Origin: Bremia lactucae
Taxonomy: Eukaryota > Oomycota > Peronosporomycetes > Peronosporales > Peronosporaceae
Assembly (NCBI RefSeq): GCF_004359215.1
Contig: NC_090615.1
Span: 3,560,415 to 3,623,911 of the forward strand
Length of the DNA: 63,497 nt
Direction of reading: 5' to 3'
A program made the position numbers and the translations under genes. Below the pieces are notes generated by a model. That model was given only the letters and a program-made list of their open reading frames with translations, was not told where the DNA came from and searched no databases. Positions 1-10,317 of this stretch are shown one piece after another. Positions within the stretch are counted from its first letter, which is position 1; each line of letters begins with the position of its first letter.

Positions 1-958
1 CTATATAGATGGGTGGCCAACTATATTCGCTCTTGCGAACAGTGTCAGCGCATTAAGCCTGCACCGTCCAGCAGTGCGCCACTGAAGCCACTACCGATTC
101 CAACCAACTGTTGGGAGTCAGTAAGTCTGGACTTCATGTTTGGCATGCCGCCCGATATAAGGGTCGGACAGGGCTAGTCGTCTTTGTAGACAGACTGAGC
201 AAGATGGTGCATTTAGCATCATGTAAGACATCGATCACAGGCAAGGAGGCAGCTCTCTTGTTCCTGGATCATGTTTACCAACTACACGGGATGCCCGAGT
301 TCATAGTATCGGATCGGGATCCACGTTTTACGTCTGGTTTTTTTGTGACATGTGTTCGAGCTGCTAGGTAGCAAGCTCCACATGTCGACCGCGGATCATC
401 CCCAGACCGGTGGCCAAACAGAACGTGCCAATCGGGTCGTGGCGGATGTCTTACGCACTATAGCAACTCCTAAAGAGTGGGCCAAGCAATTGTCCTTTGT
501 GGAGTCCGCTATAAATAACAGTGTCCACGCCAGCACGGGTGAAACACCGTTTTATATTAACGGACTGCGCCATTCTCGGACGCCAGTCTCGTTTGTGCGC
601 AGCCCGAGTCGTAGTGGTAGAGGGCCCCTCACTATGCTCGGTGCGAAAGATGGACATAGTCTCGTCAATATGACGATGACCCATGAGGGTATCTACTCAA
701 AGACTGAAACTTGCCCCAGTGACCCTGCCAATTTAGCAGTGGTAAAAAAACTACGCCTTATGACCGACCTCTTGGCGTTATCATAGGCGAGTTTGATGCT
801 AAAGCGTGAGCGAGGCTCAACGCTTTGTGGATGAGCGATTAGCCATCACACGTAATGTTCGTGACGCAAAGGCAAGCGCACAGGACAAGCAAAAAGAATA
901 TGCGGACCGAAATGGTCGCAAAAATAATGAACGCTTTAGAGTGGGAAAAAAGTTCTAT
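1..958 (+). pseudogene. Gypsy integrase core, broken, inverted relative to its own RT
   Basis: The first frame begins with a zinc-finger remnant (SCEQCQRIKP), followed by the catalytic core: first Asp in SLDFMFGMP, second Asp in VSDRDPRF, and Glu in QTERANRVV. It runs to VGKK, where the C-terminal SH3-like domain would normally begin. A lost base near 163 (compare the copy at 36,790), a shift in the T-run near 340 and another at the A-run near 745 break the frame. Integrase normally lies downstream of RT and RNase H on the same strand, but here RT is on the minus strand. So the module has been flipped. Confidence 0.85.
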
Positions 959-1010
959 TAACCTTTCCATTGGACGAGGATCTGATACCTTTGTCTCATG
1001 AAGCGGTGCC
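958..1010 (-). pseudogene. Chromodomain fragment of Gypsy family B
   Basis: On the minus strand this short piece reads YQILVQWKG. It is the start of the chromodomain that in the intact neighbour (around 39,000) follows the integrase C-terminus. Here it directly follows the RT tail (EWPIPRHV, then a stop). RNase H and integrase have therefore been deleted between them, and the inverted integrase block is joined to its other side. Confidence 0.7.
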
Positions 1011-1074
1011 CTAGGAATTGGCTCAAATCCTACACATGCCGTGGGATTGGCCATTCTCTTACTAATTTTACCTT

Positions 1075-1900
1075 GTCTGGGTCTGCTCGTACACTATTTG
1101 TACCTACGATGCAACTCAGCACAGGTATCTCAGGGACCACATTGACGCACTTTTGAAAGTTGACGTACAATTGGGCGTCCTTCAAAGTCTACAACATATC
1201 GTCTAAATGAAGCTTGTGCAACTCTATTGCGCTTAGCCCATCTTTGACCCTACTATACACGGATACATCGTCAAAGTATAGGGGCGCGTAGGCACGGTGC
1301 TGACGCATCACGCGAGCCACCACTCGGTTGAATGTCGCCGGTGCGTTTTTCAAACTTTGGGGCATCACAAACCACTCCCGAACGTCCCGCTTGGGGTGCT
1401 TACTGCCGTTTTGGCTACATCGGACTCTTTCATGAGTACCTTGATAGTAGCCATCCTTCAAATCCAACGCGGAAAATATAGTTGACTTTTCCATGGAGTT
1501 CAACAAGACATCTTTCCGCGAGTTTGGCATTTGCGTCGGTATAGTCGCCATGTTCGGCTGATTGTAAACATGAACCACGCGCCATCCACCTGTGGCTTTA
1601 CGCACAGAAATGGTCGTACTGCAGTGAGATTACTTGCTCCACGTACATGTCCCGCCTTGGCTCGCTTATCGAAGAACTCATCGATATAATCGACTTGTTT
1701 TTTCGGCAACGGCCATTGCCTGGTCACAAAATACTTGGTGCCAGGTCCCAATTCAATTTCGTGCCCGATGCTCCTGAACTGCTGGTAGGTGGCTCGGCAG
1801 TTTCTTCTGGGAACACATCGCGATGTTTCCACAGAGCCCCAAAGAGCGGACTATCTTTCAAGGCATCCCAGCCTTGAGCAGCGAAACGTTTCTTTTTTTC
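1075..1900 (-). pseudogene. Gypsy reverse transcriptase, broken
   Basis: Two overlapping minus-strand frames (about 1832-1500 and 1605-1189) cover the RT palm and fingers: RQWPLPKKQVDYIDEFF, FSALDLKDGYYQ, FVMPQSLKNAPATFNRVV and the catalytic YFDD box in LYFDDVSVYSR. A frameshift separates the N-terminal third from the catalytic part, and a stop follows DDML. From about 1490 leftwards it is almost identical to 35,455 onward on the plus strand. Confidence 0.85.
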
Positions 1901-2079
1901 CGTTTCGAGGACGCTGTCGTCCATTGTGTACGACGAGCAACAGTCCACCAAGTTCTCTTCTGGAACTCGTGCGTCTATTTCGTGGATCTTTCCTTCCTTT
2001 CATTCAGCAAGGAACGGCTCTTACGACATCTCCGGGAGATTTACTAACTCCTCGGCAGATTTACTATCTTCTCGGCAGA

Positions 2080-2541
2080 TTAAAAGACTTGCCGGAGCAC
2101 CTCAACTGAGGATGCCTCCGCAATTTCGTGTTTGACGGCCTCGAACACCTCGTTCGAAGGCCCGTCCTCTTTATTAGACACTGATTTAAAGGTCACTCGT
2201 TTAGACGTGCTGTTGATCGTCCTAATCTGTCGGGTACTCGTTCTTCGAGTCACCACGACCTTTGACTGAGAAGCGGGTGCCGTTTCTCTCCTGGCTAACG
2301 CACCGCTTCCAACCGCACCAGCCTCTAGGCACTGTGCCGGTTCATGCGACGCTTGACTTCCTGTCGGCTCGCTGTCTACTGCCACAGGCTCTCGGCTCTG
2401 TGCAGGACATTCGGACGCATGACTACTTGTCGTTGCCCTTTTCACTTCGTCAGTCTCCACAAGCTGGATATATATCGGTGACGTTTGACATCCCGTCAAC
2501 GCACTCTCAACATAATTTTTAGATAATTTATTAAATATCAA
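2080..2541 (-). pseudogene. Gypsy linker between protease and RT
   Basis: An open stretch rich in Ser, Thr, Ala and Glu lies between the protease and RT. Its only notable landmark is a 20-base repeat near its RT end (about 2 units at 2040-2090, against 4 in the sister copy at 34,824). The equivalent region of the sister copy is interrupted by stops. No known domain is visible. It is probably a fast-evolving hinge of the polyprotein, not a separate gene. Confidence 0.45.
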
Positions 2542-3056
2542 GTGTCCGACACGACATCAGTTGCATACGTCTCTCGCAGGAGCACATCCTTTCTGGTGTC
2601 CTGCGTAGAGTTCGCAACAGCGGGTGCACGCCAGTCTATCCATAGTTGGTGTTTTGCCAACCATGGCATGCCTAGGATCACGTCATACGGACTCTCAATA
2701 CCTAGCATTGTGAGCTTCTCCTTACAAGAGAAGCTACGAAAGCTGAAGGCGAGTTCTACATGAACTCCCTGAGACGTAACGAGCACGCCGTTCGCTAAAC
2801 GAACGGTCGCCTCTTCTCGCTTGCCATCCTGGCTAAGCGACTCAAATATCGCCGATCTCTTTCTTAGAGCCGTGAGTTTAACAAATTTCAGCGATGCAAG
2901 CCCAAGGAGGGTCATCACCTGGTCATGGCCTCTTACATGAGCGCTATGGACCAACAGGGTTGAGGTCCGAAATTTGGAGACCTCAGGGATTTGCTCTACA
3001 ACTCTGAACTTAGGGGTAGCTTGAGAGTTCACGTCAGTAGAACATCCCGCCCTCAC
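2538..3056 (-). pseudogene. Gypsy retropepsin-like protease, active site lost
   Basis: The frame matches the sister copy at 33,870-34,375. The segment that should carry the catalytic Asp-Ser/Thr-Gly reads LLGLASLKFVKL here and LLGDSNASQNFVRL in the sister, so the catalytic Asp is gone. The flap and C-terminal parts (ESPYDVILGMPWLAKHQLWI) are preserved. A retrotransposon protease acts as a dimer to cut Gag-Pol. This one should be inactive. Confidence 0.75.
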
Positions 3057-3824
3057 TACGGTCCTGCATTTTTCGACCCCTCAGTGGTCGTTACAGAGCT
3101 CATGCATCTCGCACGCTGGTTCTTGCCATCGCCCTTTGGGTAGGGAGTCCTCTTGCTGGGCGTCTTCGCCCCAGCAGGGACCCTGGCATAGCAGCGAGCC
3201 ATCATAAGGCCGCGCTTGCCGCATTTATAACAGACAACGTCTGCATTGTCCAACTCCATGGGAATGGCATCTGACCTCTCGGCGACAGCTTATATCAAGC
3301 TGTCGCCGAGGCACTGTTGTAGGATTGCTTCTCAACAAGGCAATTTGGATTGCCTCTTCCATCGTCGACAGCACCTTTCTGATAAGGGCCTGTCCCGATG
3401 GGCCTTGCCGTAGTCCGTTCATAAACGTGGGCACCTTAATGTCCTCCGGAATCGGACCTACGGTTATGGACGCCGACAGCGAGTGCATCTCTTGCACATA
3501 CTCTTGCAGAGATCGCTTCGCCTGTCGCGCTTCAAAGTAGCGCGCCTGAAGCAGCACTTCGTTGTTCGGCGGCTGGTACATGGCGCGAATCTTTTCCTTG
3601 AAGATCGCCCATGTAGGAAAAGCCTTTCTGTCCGCCATAAGCGCCAAGTAAGCCCGCTCTGAGGCCTTACCGCGCAGATGCGAGATGGCGTACGACACCA
3701 TCCGGCTGTCGTCCTCGATGAGCTGCGCGACACCGCATTGCTCCACGGCTTAAAGCCAGTGGACAATCGTGTCCGCTGCAGTTCCATCGAACTTGGGCGG
3801 GTTCATCCGAATGGGCCTGGTCGA
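3056..3824 (-). pseudogene. Gypsy gag with degraded CCHC knuckle
   Basis: The capsid-like Retrotrans_gag region runs from about 3746 to 3225 (HLRGKASERAYLALMAD, FPTWAIFKEKIRAMYQPP, FMNGLRQGPSGQ). A short second frame (3259-3056) holds the zinc knuckle, VVCYKCGKRGLMMARCYA, in which the His of CX2CX4HX4C is replaced by Leu. A frameshift near 3290 separates the two. The N-terminal third of gag, present in the copy at 32,788, is missing. Confidence 0.8.
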
Positions 3825-4539
3825 ATTGCGATATGCTTAATTGGATACTGAATTTTCAACCAATTCATTAATAACGCTTATTATCTAATGCAATTCAAGG
3901 CAGCAACGACGTGAGCATTTTATGCAACATCCCTTTCTGATTACAATTCAAGCGGCCAAAATCCCGTCTGCTGCTTATTCTTCAGTATCACCTGCTTTTT
4001 ATAACAGAACAGAAGCGCTGTGGTGATACAAACGATAAAGAAGCTGTTACAGACGCTTTCCGTTATCATTTGATATGCGTTAGGACGTTGGGGCTCACAC
4101 TCATCATTTTCTGCGTTGACAGAGCGAGCACGCTCAATTATCCACGCGCATGAGTTTGATAATAATGCTCTTTTCTTCCGGACAACGCCCACAGATATCA
4201 CAACTGTAGTGTACCCTTAGAGTCTGGAGCTGATTATCGCTCCAGATGATTCGTCATCTTTAGGCGCTCATTTGTAAGAGCTAATTTGAAAGATTCACAT
4301 CCTTTTCGTTGTATTACACCCTAAATATCATAGTTAAAACTGCCATTCACATATTTTGGAAAACTTGCCATATGTCCGTTGGTCATCAGCAAAGAGTTTA
4401 TGCATAGGAAAGATTAATTCTCCTTGAAAATATACATTAACTGCGCTCGCTGCGCGGTAACCGCTTGATCAAGACGTCGTCATGGCAATATACTGGGGCA
4501 GCAAATCAAGCAGCATGGGAGAAGTTGAGCTGGAAATAA
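3825..4539. other. Intergenic sequence with one weak membrane-protein-like reading frame
   Basis: No clear gene is present. A minus-strand frame at 4201-3941 (86 residues, GTG first codon, no ATG) has coding-like composition and one hydrophobic segment (SFFIVCITTALLFCY) followed by Lys. A possible acceptor CTACAG sits just before it, so it could be the last exon of a lost or displaced gene. I see no homology and no upstream exon. The rest is AT-rich. Confidence 0.25.
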
Positions 4540-5062
4540 GCGATAAGCCATATCTAAGCTTCTAAAGGCCAATACTATAGGCTTTAGTATCGAGAAACGA
4601 TAAAGCTGTACTAATAAGTTAAGTTCCTACGTGTCGATCTTTTATCTACCGGCTTTAATAATTGAATATTAAATTTTGTGAAGCGCCTCCTTGCGCGCCG
4701 TCCAATCGTGCATAGTAACGATTGGGGGGGGGGTGTTTTAAGCTCAAATCAACCAATCAACGGAACTGTTGTCTTGTTTCTTCAATATTAAGTAAAAAAA
4801 TTAAATTGATATCAACTATGTGCTTCTTTCTTATTTTTCTCTCATAGGGAGCAGTACTTTATATGTTTTTCTATAAGAGCAACAATCCCTCTCAAGAAAA
4901 ATATATATATATTATTCCACTTATAAAAACAACATATTGTTCCCTTTTTAGAAAAAAATACATGTTATTTCTCTTAAGAAAACAATATTTTTTAAAGAAA
5001 ATAATCTATATTATTCCTCGTATTGTAAGTAATTTTATGAAACAAGACACCTCGTTACATCA
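4540..5062 (-). repeat. 3' LTR of the minus-strand family C Gypsy
   Basis: The right edge ends CGTTACATCA, which is the start (TGATGTAACG) of the LTR read on the minus strand. The purine-rich tract expected next to it appears as CCCGCTCTTAA on the plus strand. The block from about 4600 to 4790 is similar to 8205-8370. The left edge is imprecise. It includes very AT-rich sequence (4860-5040), so the open frame there should not be taken as a gene. Confidence 0.65.
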
Positions 5063-5159
5063 CCCGCTCTTAACCAACAATCACAATAGTGTCTGATGTA
5101 GAGTGACCAAGAGTACTATTGTGCCTCTCTCTGTAAATTAGCACTTATTAATTAGTTTA

Positions 5160-6480
5160 AAAATCAATTAAAACTTTTTGTTTGCGCATAGTAGCAAAGC
5201 CCGTGCACGTAGCCTGCAAGCTCAAGATCAGGCCGGCGCGAAAACGCATCAGCGACGACATTAAGTCATGCTGGTTTAAATTCCAAGGAGGAATTATATT
5301 CTGTGAAGAAAGACAACGATCTCGCCGTTCTTTGCAAGAGGTGTGGACTGTTTCCGGCCGTGCGTAAAAATGCATGGTCCGTACATGCAATGAATGGTCT
5401 ATCACTTAGCCAGTGCATAATTCATGGCAAGGAGTTTTCCTTGTGATGCACTGGATATGTGCGCTCATCTGGTTGAAGCTGACGCGACCTATAGCGGACG
5501 ACGCGCTCTGCGCCGTCTGTGTCATATTATATTGACGCACAGCGGATTGCAAAATCGCTGGCGTCACAGACCACATGAAATGGTCTGTCTTGGTCCGCAA
5601 TCGCCAATCCTGGCGATTGCATCAAGCTTTGCTTGATACCTTAAAAAGAACCGCGTTCTATGTCCACTTCACATTTCGGCATGATTGCGGGAGTACTTAT
5701 GTAATTACGCAGCTAAGCCGAGGAACTTCCGAAGCTCCTTTATATCGACTGGCACAGGCCAGTCGATGATCGCCTTGATCTTTTCCGGATCAGGGCGTAC
5801 ACCGTGTTTATTCACGATGCTCCCAAGAAGTGGTATTTTGCTTACAGCGAATATACACTTCTTAAGATTTGCATATTACTTATGCTTACGCATGAGTGTA
5901 AGACCTTTCGAACGTGGCTACGATGTCCTTTAACGTTCGACTTCCGTCTACGGCGCTGCTATGAATGAAGCCACCATCAAAATATATCGGTGAGAAATCC
6001 CGCACCGATCTCAGCAGATTGGTTGCGCATCTGCTGAATATTGCAGGGGGATAATTAGCTCATGTGGTATTGACTAGCCACTCCCATAGCATTCCGCTTG
6101 GGGCGCTTACTGCTATGAACGGGATATAATGTTCGTGCATAAGAATCTGATAGAATCCATCCATCAGATTTGTTGAAGAAAAATATGGTACTCTTTGACA
6201 CGCCGTCAAGGATTACGTCTTTTCCTAGTATCGGCGTTTGTGCTGGTACTGTTGCAGCGGTCAATTATTGAGCGCTTGTACAATCCACCACCCTCCTGTT
6301 GCTTTACGCACGCAGAGAATCGGAGAGCTATGTGGAGAGGCTGTTTCCCTCAGATGGCTCGCTGCTAAACGATCGGCAAAGAACTTGTCGGTCGCTGCTA
6401 CTTGTTCACGGGGTAGTGGGCACTGCTCCATGACACACGTGTCGAGTACCTTTATCTTTAAGCAGGGAATACATCCTTGA
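5160..6480 (-). pseudogene. Gypsy RT and RNase H remnants
   Basis: The minus strand near 5180-5350 still reads like the end of RNase H and the linker to integrase (LNVVADAFSRRPD). Near 6264-6055 a frame retains the RT pattern VPAQTPILGKDVILD and KSTIFFFNKSDGW, where intact copies have FSALDLKDGY. Stops and shifts are dense and no YxDD box survives in one frame. The order (RT right, RNase H left) is normal for a minus-strand element. Confidence 0.65.
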
Positions 6481-6999
6481 ATTCGACCAAAACCTTATAT
6501 GAAGGATTTTTCTTCAATGACTCCCAGGATTAAGACGTAAACGTTCACTCCGAGTCTTCTCATCGAGGACACTTTCGTCCATCGATGAGCTGCTGAGAAC
6601 CCGTTCGTTCTCAGGAAATACTATTGCCGATAAATATCGATCACGCACTTGTCATCTGTGACAAGTACGCAAATCTGCTTTACTATGTCACTACGCAGAT
6701 CACGCAAGAACCTCTTCAGTTCTAGTGTTGGAAATTGACCCGATAGCGCCCCCCGAAGTTAACTTCGGAGGCGCAATCGGGTCAAGTGTTTTAGCATCTA
6801 CACTTGATCCGTTGCTTACTAAGATAATGTCTCCATATCTTCATTGAAACCTATTTCCTCAATTATTTGTGGACTTATTCCCTCAAAATTTTGATGACTT
6901 ACATCCTCAACTTTACTGGGACTCATTAACTTTTGTTTTGGGGGAGTATTGCCCCAACTGCTTCTTACGGGGGTTGCGCAAGCACAGCAATTCCTCTAC

Positions 7000-7850
7000 G
7001 ATCGACTTTCCAGTCGATCTAGAGCTTTTGCACTGTCTCTTTTAGGCAGGCTTTCAAATTTTCTTGGACGATGCTTTCAAAGCAAACAACCGTGTTCCGA
7101 TCCACCCAACTTATTCGAGTGGTCGAAGTTCGACGCTGCATACGCTTCTGCATAGCTAAGTCGACATCATAATGATCGATGCCTATGCTTGTGCGCAGCC
7201 GCCGGAATCCAACTTTATATTGAAATGGTGAGTCCTTCATACGACCGTTCCGTCACTGAGGCCGTCTACTCACTCGTTGGACATACACACGCTTGTGACC
7301 GCTCCAACACGTTCATCAATTGGCCATCTGATGAACGAGAGACAGGCATCAGCACGCCTGATGCTACCAATTTATGCATGGCTCGTACTTTCTGGACCAT
7401 GGTATTTCAAGGATGACGTCAAGTATTTTATCCAGATTCAGTGCGCTAAAAACATTATCGTACTCTGTGCACCCTTAACGTATAATGGACACCAAATTCG
7501 TTTTTTTAAATGTTACAGATGCGCCTGTTGTTAGGCGCACTGTCATCCTCGTTAGAGGTACATCGTGCTCACCTGCGATATTCTATCGATTGGCGTAAAA
7601 AGAAATTGTTCGACGCCTCACAATCGACTAGGGAATTAGCGGCAACTTATTTGCCGCTTTGATTTGCAAGGTGATAAGGGTGACCTCATCATTAGGGGCA
7701 GTTGCACACAATGTTTGTGTGTGAGGAGCAACTTTCGTCAATAGAACTGCAAATTCTTTTGACGTTGCCGGGTCAGTAGGGTGCTCCGTACCTATTGCTC
7801 CTGACCGTTTTTGACGATCCGCCTTGCCGTTGCGATTTCGCAATAGCGTC
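7000..7850 (-). pseudogene. Gypsy gag tail and protease region remnants
   Basis: The frame at 7843-7628 contains EHPTDPATSKEF and LLTKVAPHTQTLCATA. It matches the gag C-terminus at 49,380-49,500 (ERPTDLATSKEF, LLTVGVPHTQTWCVTA). Further left (7240-7019) RRLRTSIGIDHYDVDLAMQK matches the post-protease linker at about 50,010-50,080. The N-terminal gag has been deleted, so the 5' LTR sits close to the gag tail. Confidence 0.6.
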
Positions 7851-8059
7851 TTATCCGCGTCGTCCGCTGTTTATAGCGGGAGGTCGATCGTTTCGCTCAG
7901 TGTTTCTTGGCAATGGGCGTGGAGCACTGCATTCATAGGCGAAGTTCCCTGTCTTTTGACAACGATTCAATCTTTAAAATCGCTTGTAACTATGAGAGCG
8001 AGGTTTCTCGCTCTCCAATACGGGAGGTCCATGGGTTTTGGACCTCCGACCTCTTGTCT

Positions 8060-8488
8060 TCTCAATGCAGTGATATCAGTGAAGGTAAGGTGCCTCGATA
8101 CTTCAAGTACACTGACGTTCAGAGAAAGGCTTTAAGTAGCTAAGAAGTTTACTGAAGGTCAATTTCAAGACTTTAGCATCGGAAAAGAATAAAGCTGTAA
8201 TAATACATTAAGTTCCTACGTATCGATCTTCTATCTACTGACTTTAATATTTTAAGATCAACTATGTATAGCGCCTCCTTGCGCCGTCCAATCGTGTGTA
8301 GTAACGATTGGCGGAGTTGATTATAACTTGAATCCGTTAAGCAAAAGAACTGTTATCTTGTTGCTTCAAATTTACCAAAAAAAAATTAAAAAATTGAAAT
8401 TTTTATTTACATACTATCAAATGATAATAATTCAACTCTGTATTATTTTTTCTTAAAGGAAATAATATTTATGAAATGGTACACCCCA
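8060..8488 (-). repeat. 5' LTR of the minus-strand family C Gypsy
   Basis: The minus-strand LTR start TGGGGTGTACC lies at 8488. The body matches the other family C LTRs: the boxes at 8210-8300 correspond to 47,960-48,010 in reverse complement, and the inner end (AAGGTGCCTCG near 8085) corresponds to 48,130. The inner boundary is approximate. Confidence 0.65.
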
Positions 8489-8827
8489 TTGGAGGCGGTC
8501 ATTTAGGCGGAGAAACGACGTGGCACCTATCTCAGAGACATAGATGCGCTATCTTTTTTAACGCACGTTTATGTGCTCATAGACTAACAAAAGAGATAAT
8601 TTTGTTGGAGTTTATTAAAGTATAATTTGCGACAAGGTCATTTATTAACTTTAACTACGAAAAAAAATCGTTTGCATGACAGATTGCGATATAAGAATTT
8701 TATAATATTAAAGTGATGAATTGTTTTATTTTTACGATTGCATAAGCACTTTCCTTGAAAGGACGTTGTGATTTGTAATGGCTAACACGCTTCGACTTGC
8801 TGTCATACCTTCGTGTAATAATCTTAT
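8489..8827. other. Intergenic, downstream of COQ2
   Basis: AT-rich sequence between a Gypsy LTR and the 3' end of COQ2. I see no gene here. The COQ2 3' untranslated region must lie in it. Confidence 0.5.
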
Positions 8828-9967
8828 TTACACGTTGTTGCCCATCAAGATTGATGCAAATATGAGCGCTCCAAACCATTTATTGGATGCAAACCGTGCT
8901 TGAAGATTTTTGGGGTCGTTAAGGTCGGCAGAATTCACTTGCCACGCCAAATGTGCAGCTCCTCCACCAAGTCCGAAAAAATATGGCCAATGCAGTCCAG
9001 CCATATATCCTGCAGTGCCAAAGCCTGCGATAGCTGCAGCTGAAAATAAATTCAACACGGGCTTCGTATTGTGACCAAAGAGCAGCGCTGTCGATCGAAT
9101 GCCAATTTTGATGTCGTCCTCCTTGTCCTGATGAGCATAAAGCGTATCATACACTAGCGTCCAAGCCATACCACCTGCGTACAGTGGCAAAACTACTGGC
9201 CACTCGCAGGATCCGTGAACGGCAGCCCATCCCAGCAATGCGCCGTAATTAAACGTCAGTCCCAAAACAGCTTGAGGCCAATACGTATACCTCTTCATTA
9301 TCGGATAAGTGGAAACAAGAGCAAGCGAGGAAGCACCCATGGCAATACTGTACCAATTAAGTTGGAGAAGCACTGCTAAACCAGCAGATAATTGGCCTGC
9401 AAGGAATGCCCAGGCCTGCGGATACGTGAGTTTTTCCGCAGCAAGGGGGCGCTTATTTGTGCGTTCCACTTGCTTGTCAAACTCCTTGTCCCACATATCA
9501 TTTATAGTGCATCCGGCACCACGCATAATGAAAGCCCCAGTAGCAAATAGCGACAAAAGTTTTAGATCCGGCATGTGACCAGCAGGAGTAGCCATGGCGA
9601 TGCTCCAAAAACATGGCCAAAGCAGCATAAAAGTTGGTGCAGGACGATTTATTCGCGCAAGTTGTATATACGGTAGCATCCACTCGGGTGCGTGACGCTC
9701 AGCCCAGGTGTGCTTCTCAATACTGAATGCGTCTTCTTTCGGGTGCTTATCGTCTTTGAAGTGGGGCTGTGGGGACAAGCTGAAACATGATCTCAGTGAC
9801 AATCTACAAGAGAATGGATGCAGTGCAAAGGACGGCAAGATGGCTGCATTGGCAATACTAGATCGAAGCGTAGGACGAAAAGCCAGCTGAAAGGATATCC
9901 CGGTAGCGCTGCGGCGCATCAATCGGGCAGCCATAAAGTTATTAGCCAGTCTTTGTGCGCTTGACAT
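8828..9967 (-). CDS. COQ2: 4-hydroxybenzoate polyprenyltransferase, mitochondrial (COQ2)
   Basis: This enzyme attaches the polyprenyl tail to 4-hydroxybenzoate, the first membrane-bound step of ubiquinone synthesis, in the mitochondrial inner membrane. The 379-residue intronless frame starts at the ATG at 9967; the open frame extends 17 codons further upstream but without an ATG. The N-terminus (MSSAQRLANNFMAARLMRR) is basic with few acidic residues, like a mitochondrial presequence. The UbiA family signatures are intact: NDMWDKEFD at residues 156-164 (NDxxDxxxD) and the second Asp-rich motif YDTLYAHQDKEDD at about 273-285. Several hydrophobic helices surround them. Length and motifs fit a functional COQ2. 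It is transcribed away from the neighbouring zinc-repeat gene, and the two start codons are 350 bases apart. Confidence 0.95.
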   Translation of the reverse strand: MSSAQRLANNFMAARLMRRSATGISFQLAFRPTLRSSIANAAILPSFALHPFSCRLSLRSCFSLSPQPHFKDDKHPKEDAFSIEKHTWAERHAPEWMLPYIQLARINRPAPTFMLLWPCFWSIAMATPAGHMPDLKLLSLFATGAFIMRGAGCTINDMWDKEFDKQVERTNKRPLAAEKLTYPQAWAFLAGQLSAGLAVLLQLNWYSIAMGASSLALVSTYPIMKRYTYWPQAVLGLTFNYGALLGWAAVHGSCEWPVVLPLYAGGMAWTLVYDTLYAHQDKEDDIKIGIRSTALLFGHNTKPVLNLFSAAAIAGFGTAGYMAGLHWPYFFGLGGGAAHLAWQVNSADLNDPKNLQARFASNKWFGALIFASILMGNNV

Positions 9968-10317
9968 TATAAATTTTGACAAATATATGTGTTCGTTACT
10001 TACGTTACCGCAGTACAATAAATTGTATTAATCTACCGTCGATTAAAAAACTCGCCAAAAACTGTTGATGAGTACTTGACGACTTGACTTGTCCGTGTCA
10101 TTGACTAGTCTGGTCCACCAATGTCCATCGAAAATTGTTTGTTGGTTTACAATTGTGGGACAGGTATTGAACCGTCCTGAATTGAGAGCGATTTCACGAC
10201 AAAGTTCGGATCGATCAATATTCTTCACCCCTTTCCCCTTATAGCCATTTGCGCGGATCAAGATAACGAAGGTTCTAGGTCCGTCACGTCAACTGAAATC
10301 TGGGAAGAGTGACTTCA
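9968..10317. promoter_or_regulatory. Shared upstream region of COQ2 and WRKY19-like gene 1
   Basis: The 350 bases between divergent start codons must contain both promoters. I find no TATA box at a convincing distance for either gene. Short open frames here lack ATG codons and look like chance. Confidence 0.4.

Larger units (their letters stand above)
1..3824 (-). mobile_element. Ty3/Gypsy family B, rearranged copy without LTRs
   Basis: Read on the minus strand from 3824 leftwards, this copy holds gag, a CCHC knuckle, protease, a linker and reverse transcriptase. It then has a chromodomain scrap, and finally an integrase core lying on the opposite (plus) strand. RNase H is missing. No LTR borders it: gag stops being recognisable near 3824, and position 1 falls on the palindrome CTATATAG. 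The whole block is an inverted copy of 33,100-36,944. The outer 1.5 kb is nearly identical between the two, while the gag-side part is clearly more diverged. Every domain has frameshifts or stops, so it is not autonomous. Confidence 0.85.
4540..8488 (-). mobile_element. Ty3/Gypsy family C, degenerate copy with two LTRs
   Basis: Two diverged direct LTRs (about 4540-5062 and 8060-8488) enclose a decayed interior on the minus strand. The interior contains a gag tail, protease region, RT and RNase H. It has no integrase or antisense region, because RNase H lies directly against the 3' LTR. The LTRs and the gag/protease stretch match the plus-strand element starting near 47,725. Frames are broken throughout, which suggests an old insertion. 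Confidence 0.75.

Noticed and set aside
4863..5096. Plus-strand frame of 77 residues rich in Lys, Ile and Tyr
   Set aside because: It lies in the AT-rich part of an LTR and has no coding character.
9309..9578. Plus-strand ATG frame inside COQ2
   Set aside because: Antisense shadow of a well-supported gene.
10043..10261. Minus-strand frame of 72 residues between COQ2 and the zinc-repeat gene
   Set aside because: No ATG start, no domain, and it would occupy the promoter region.
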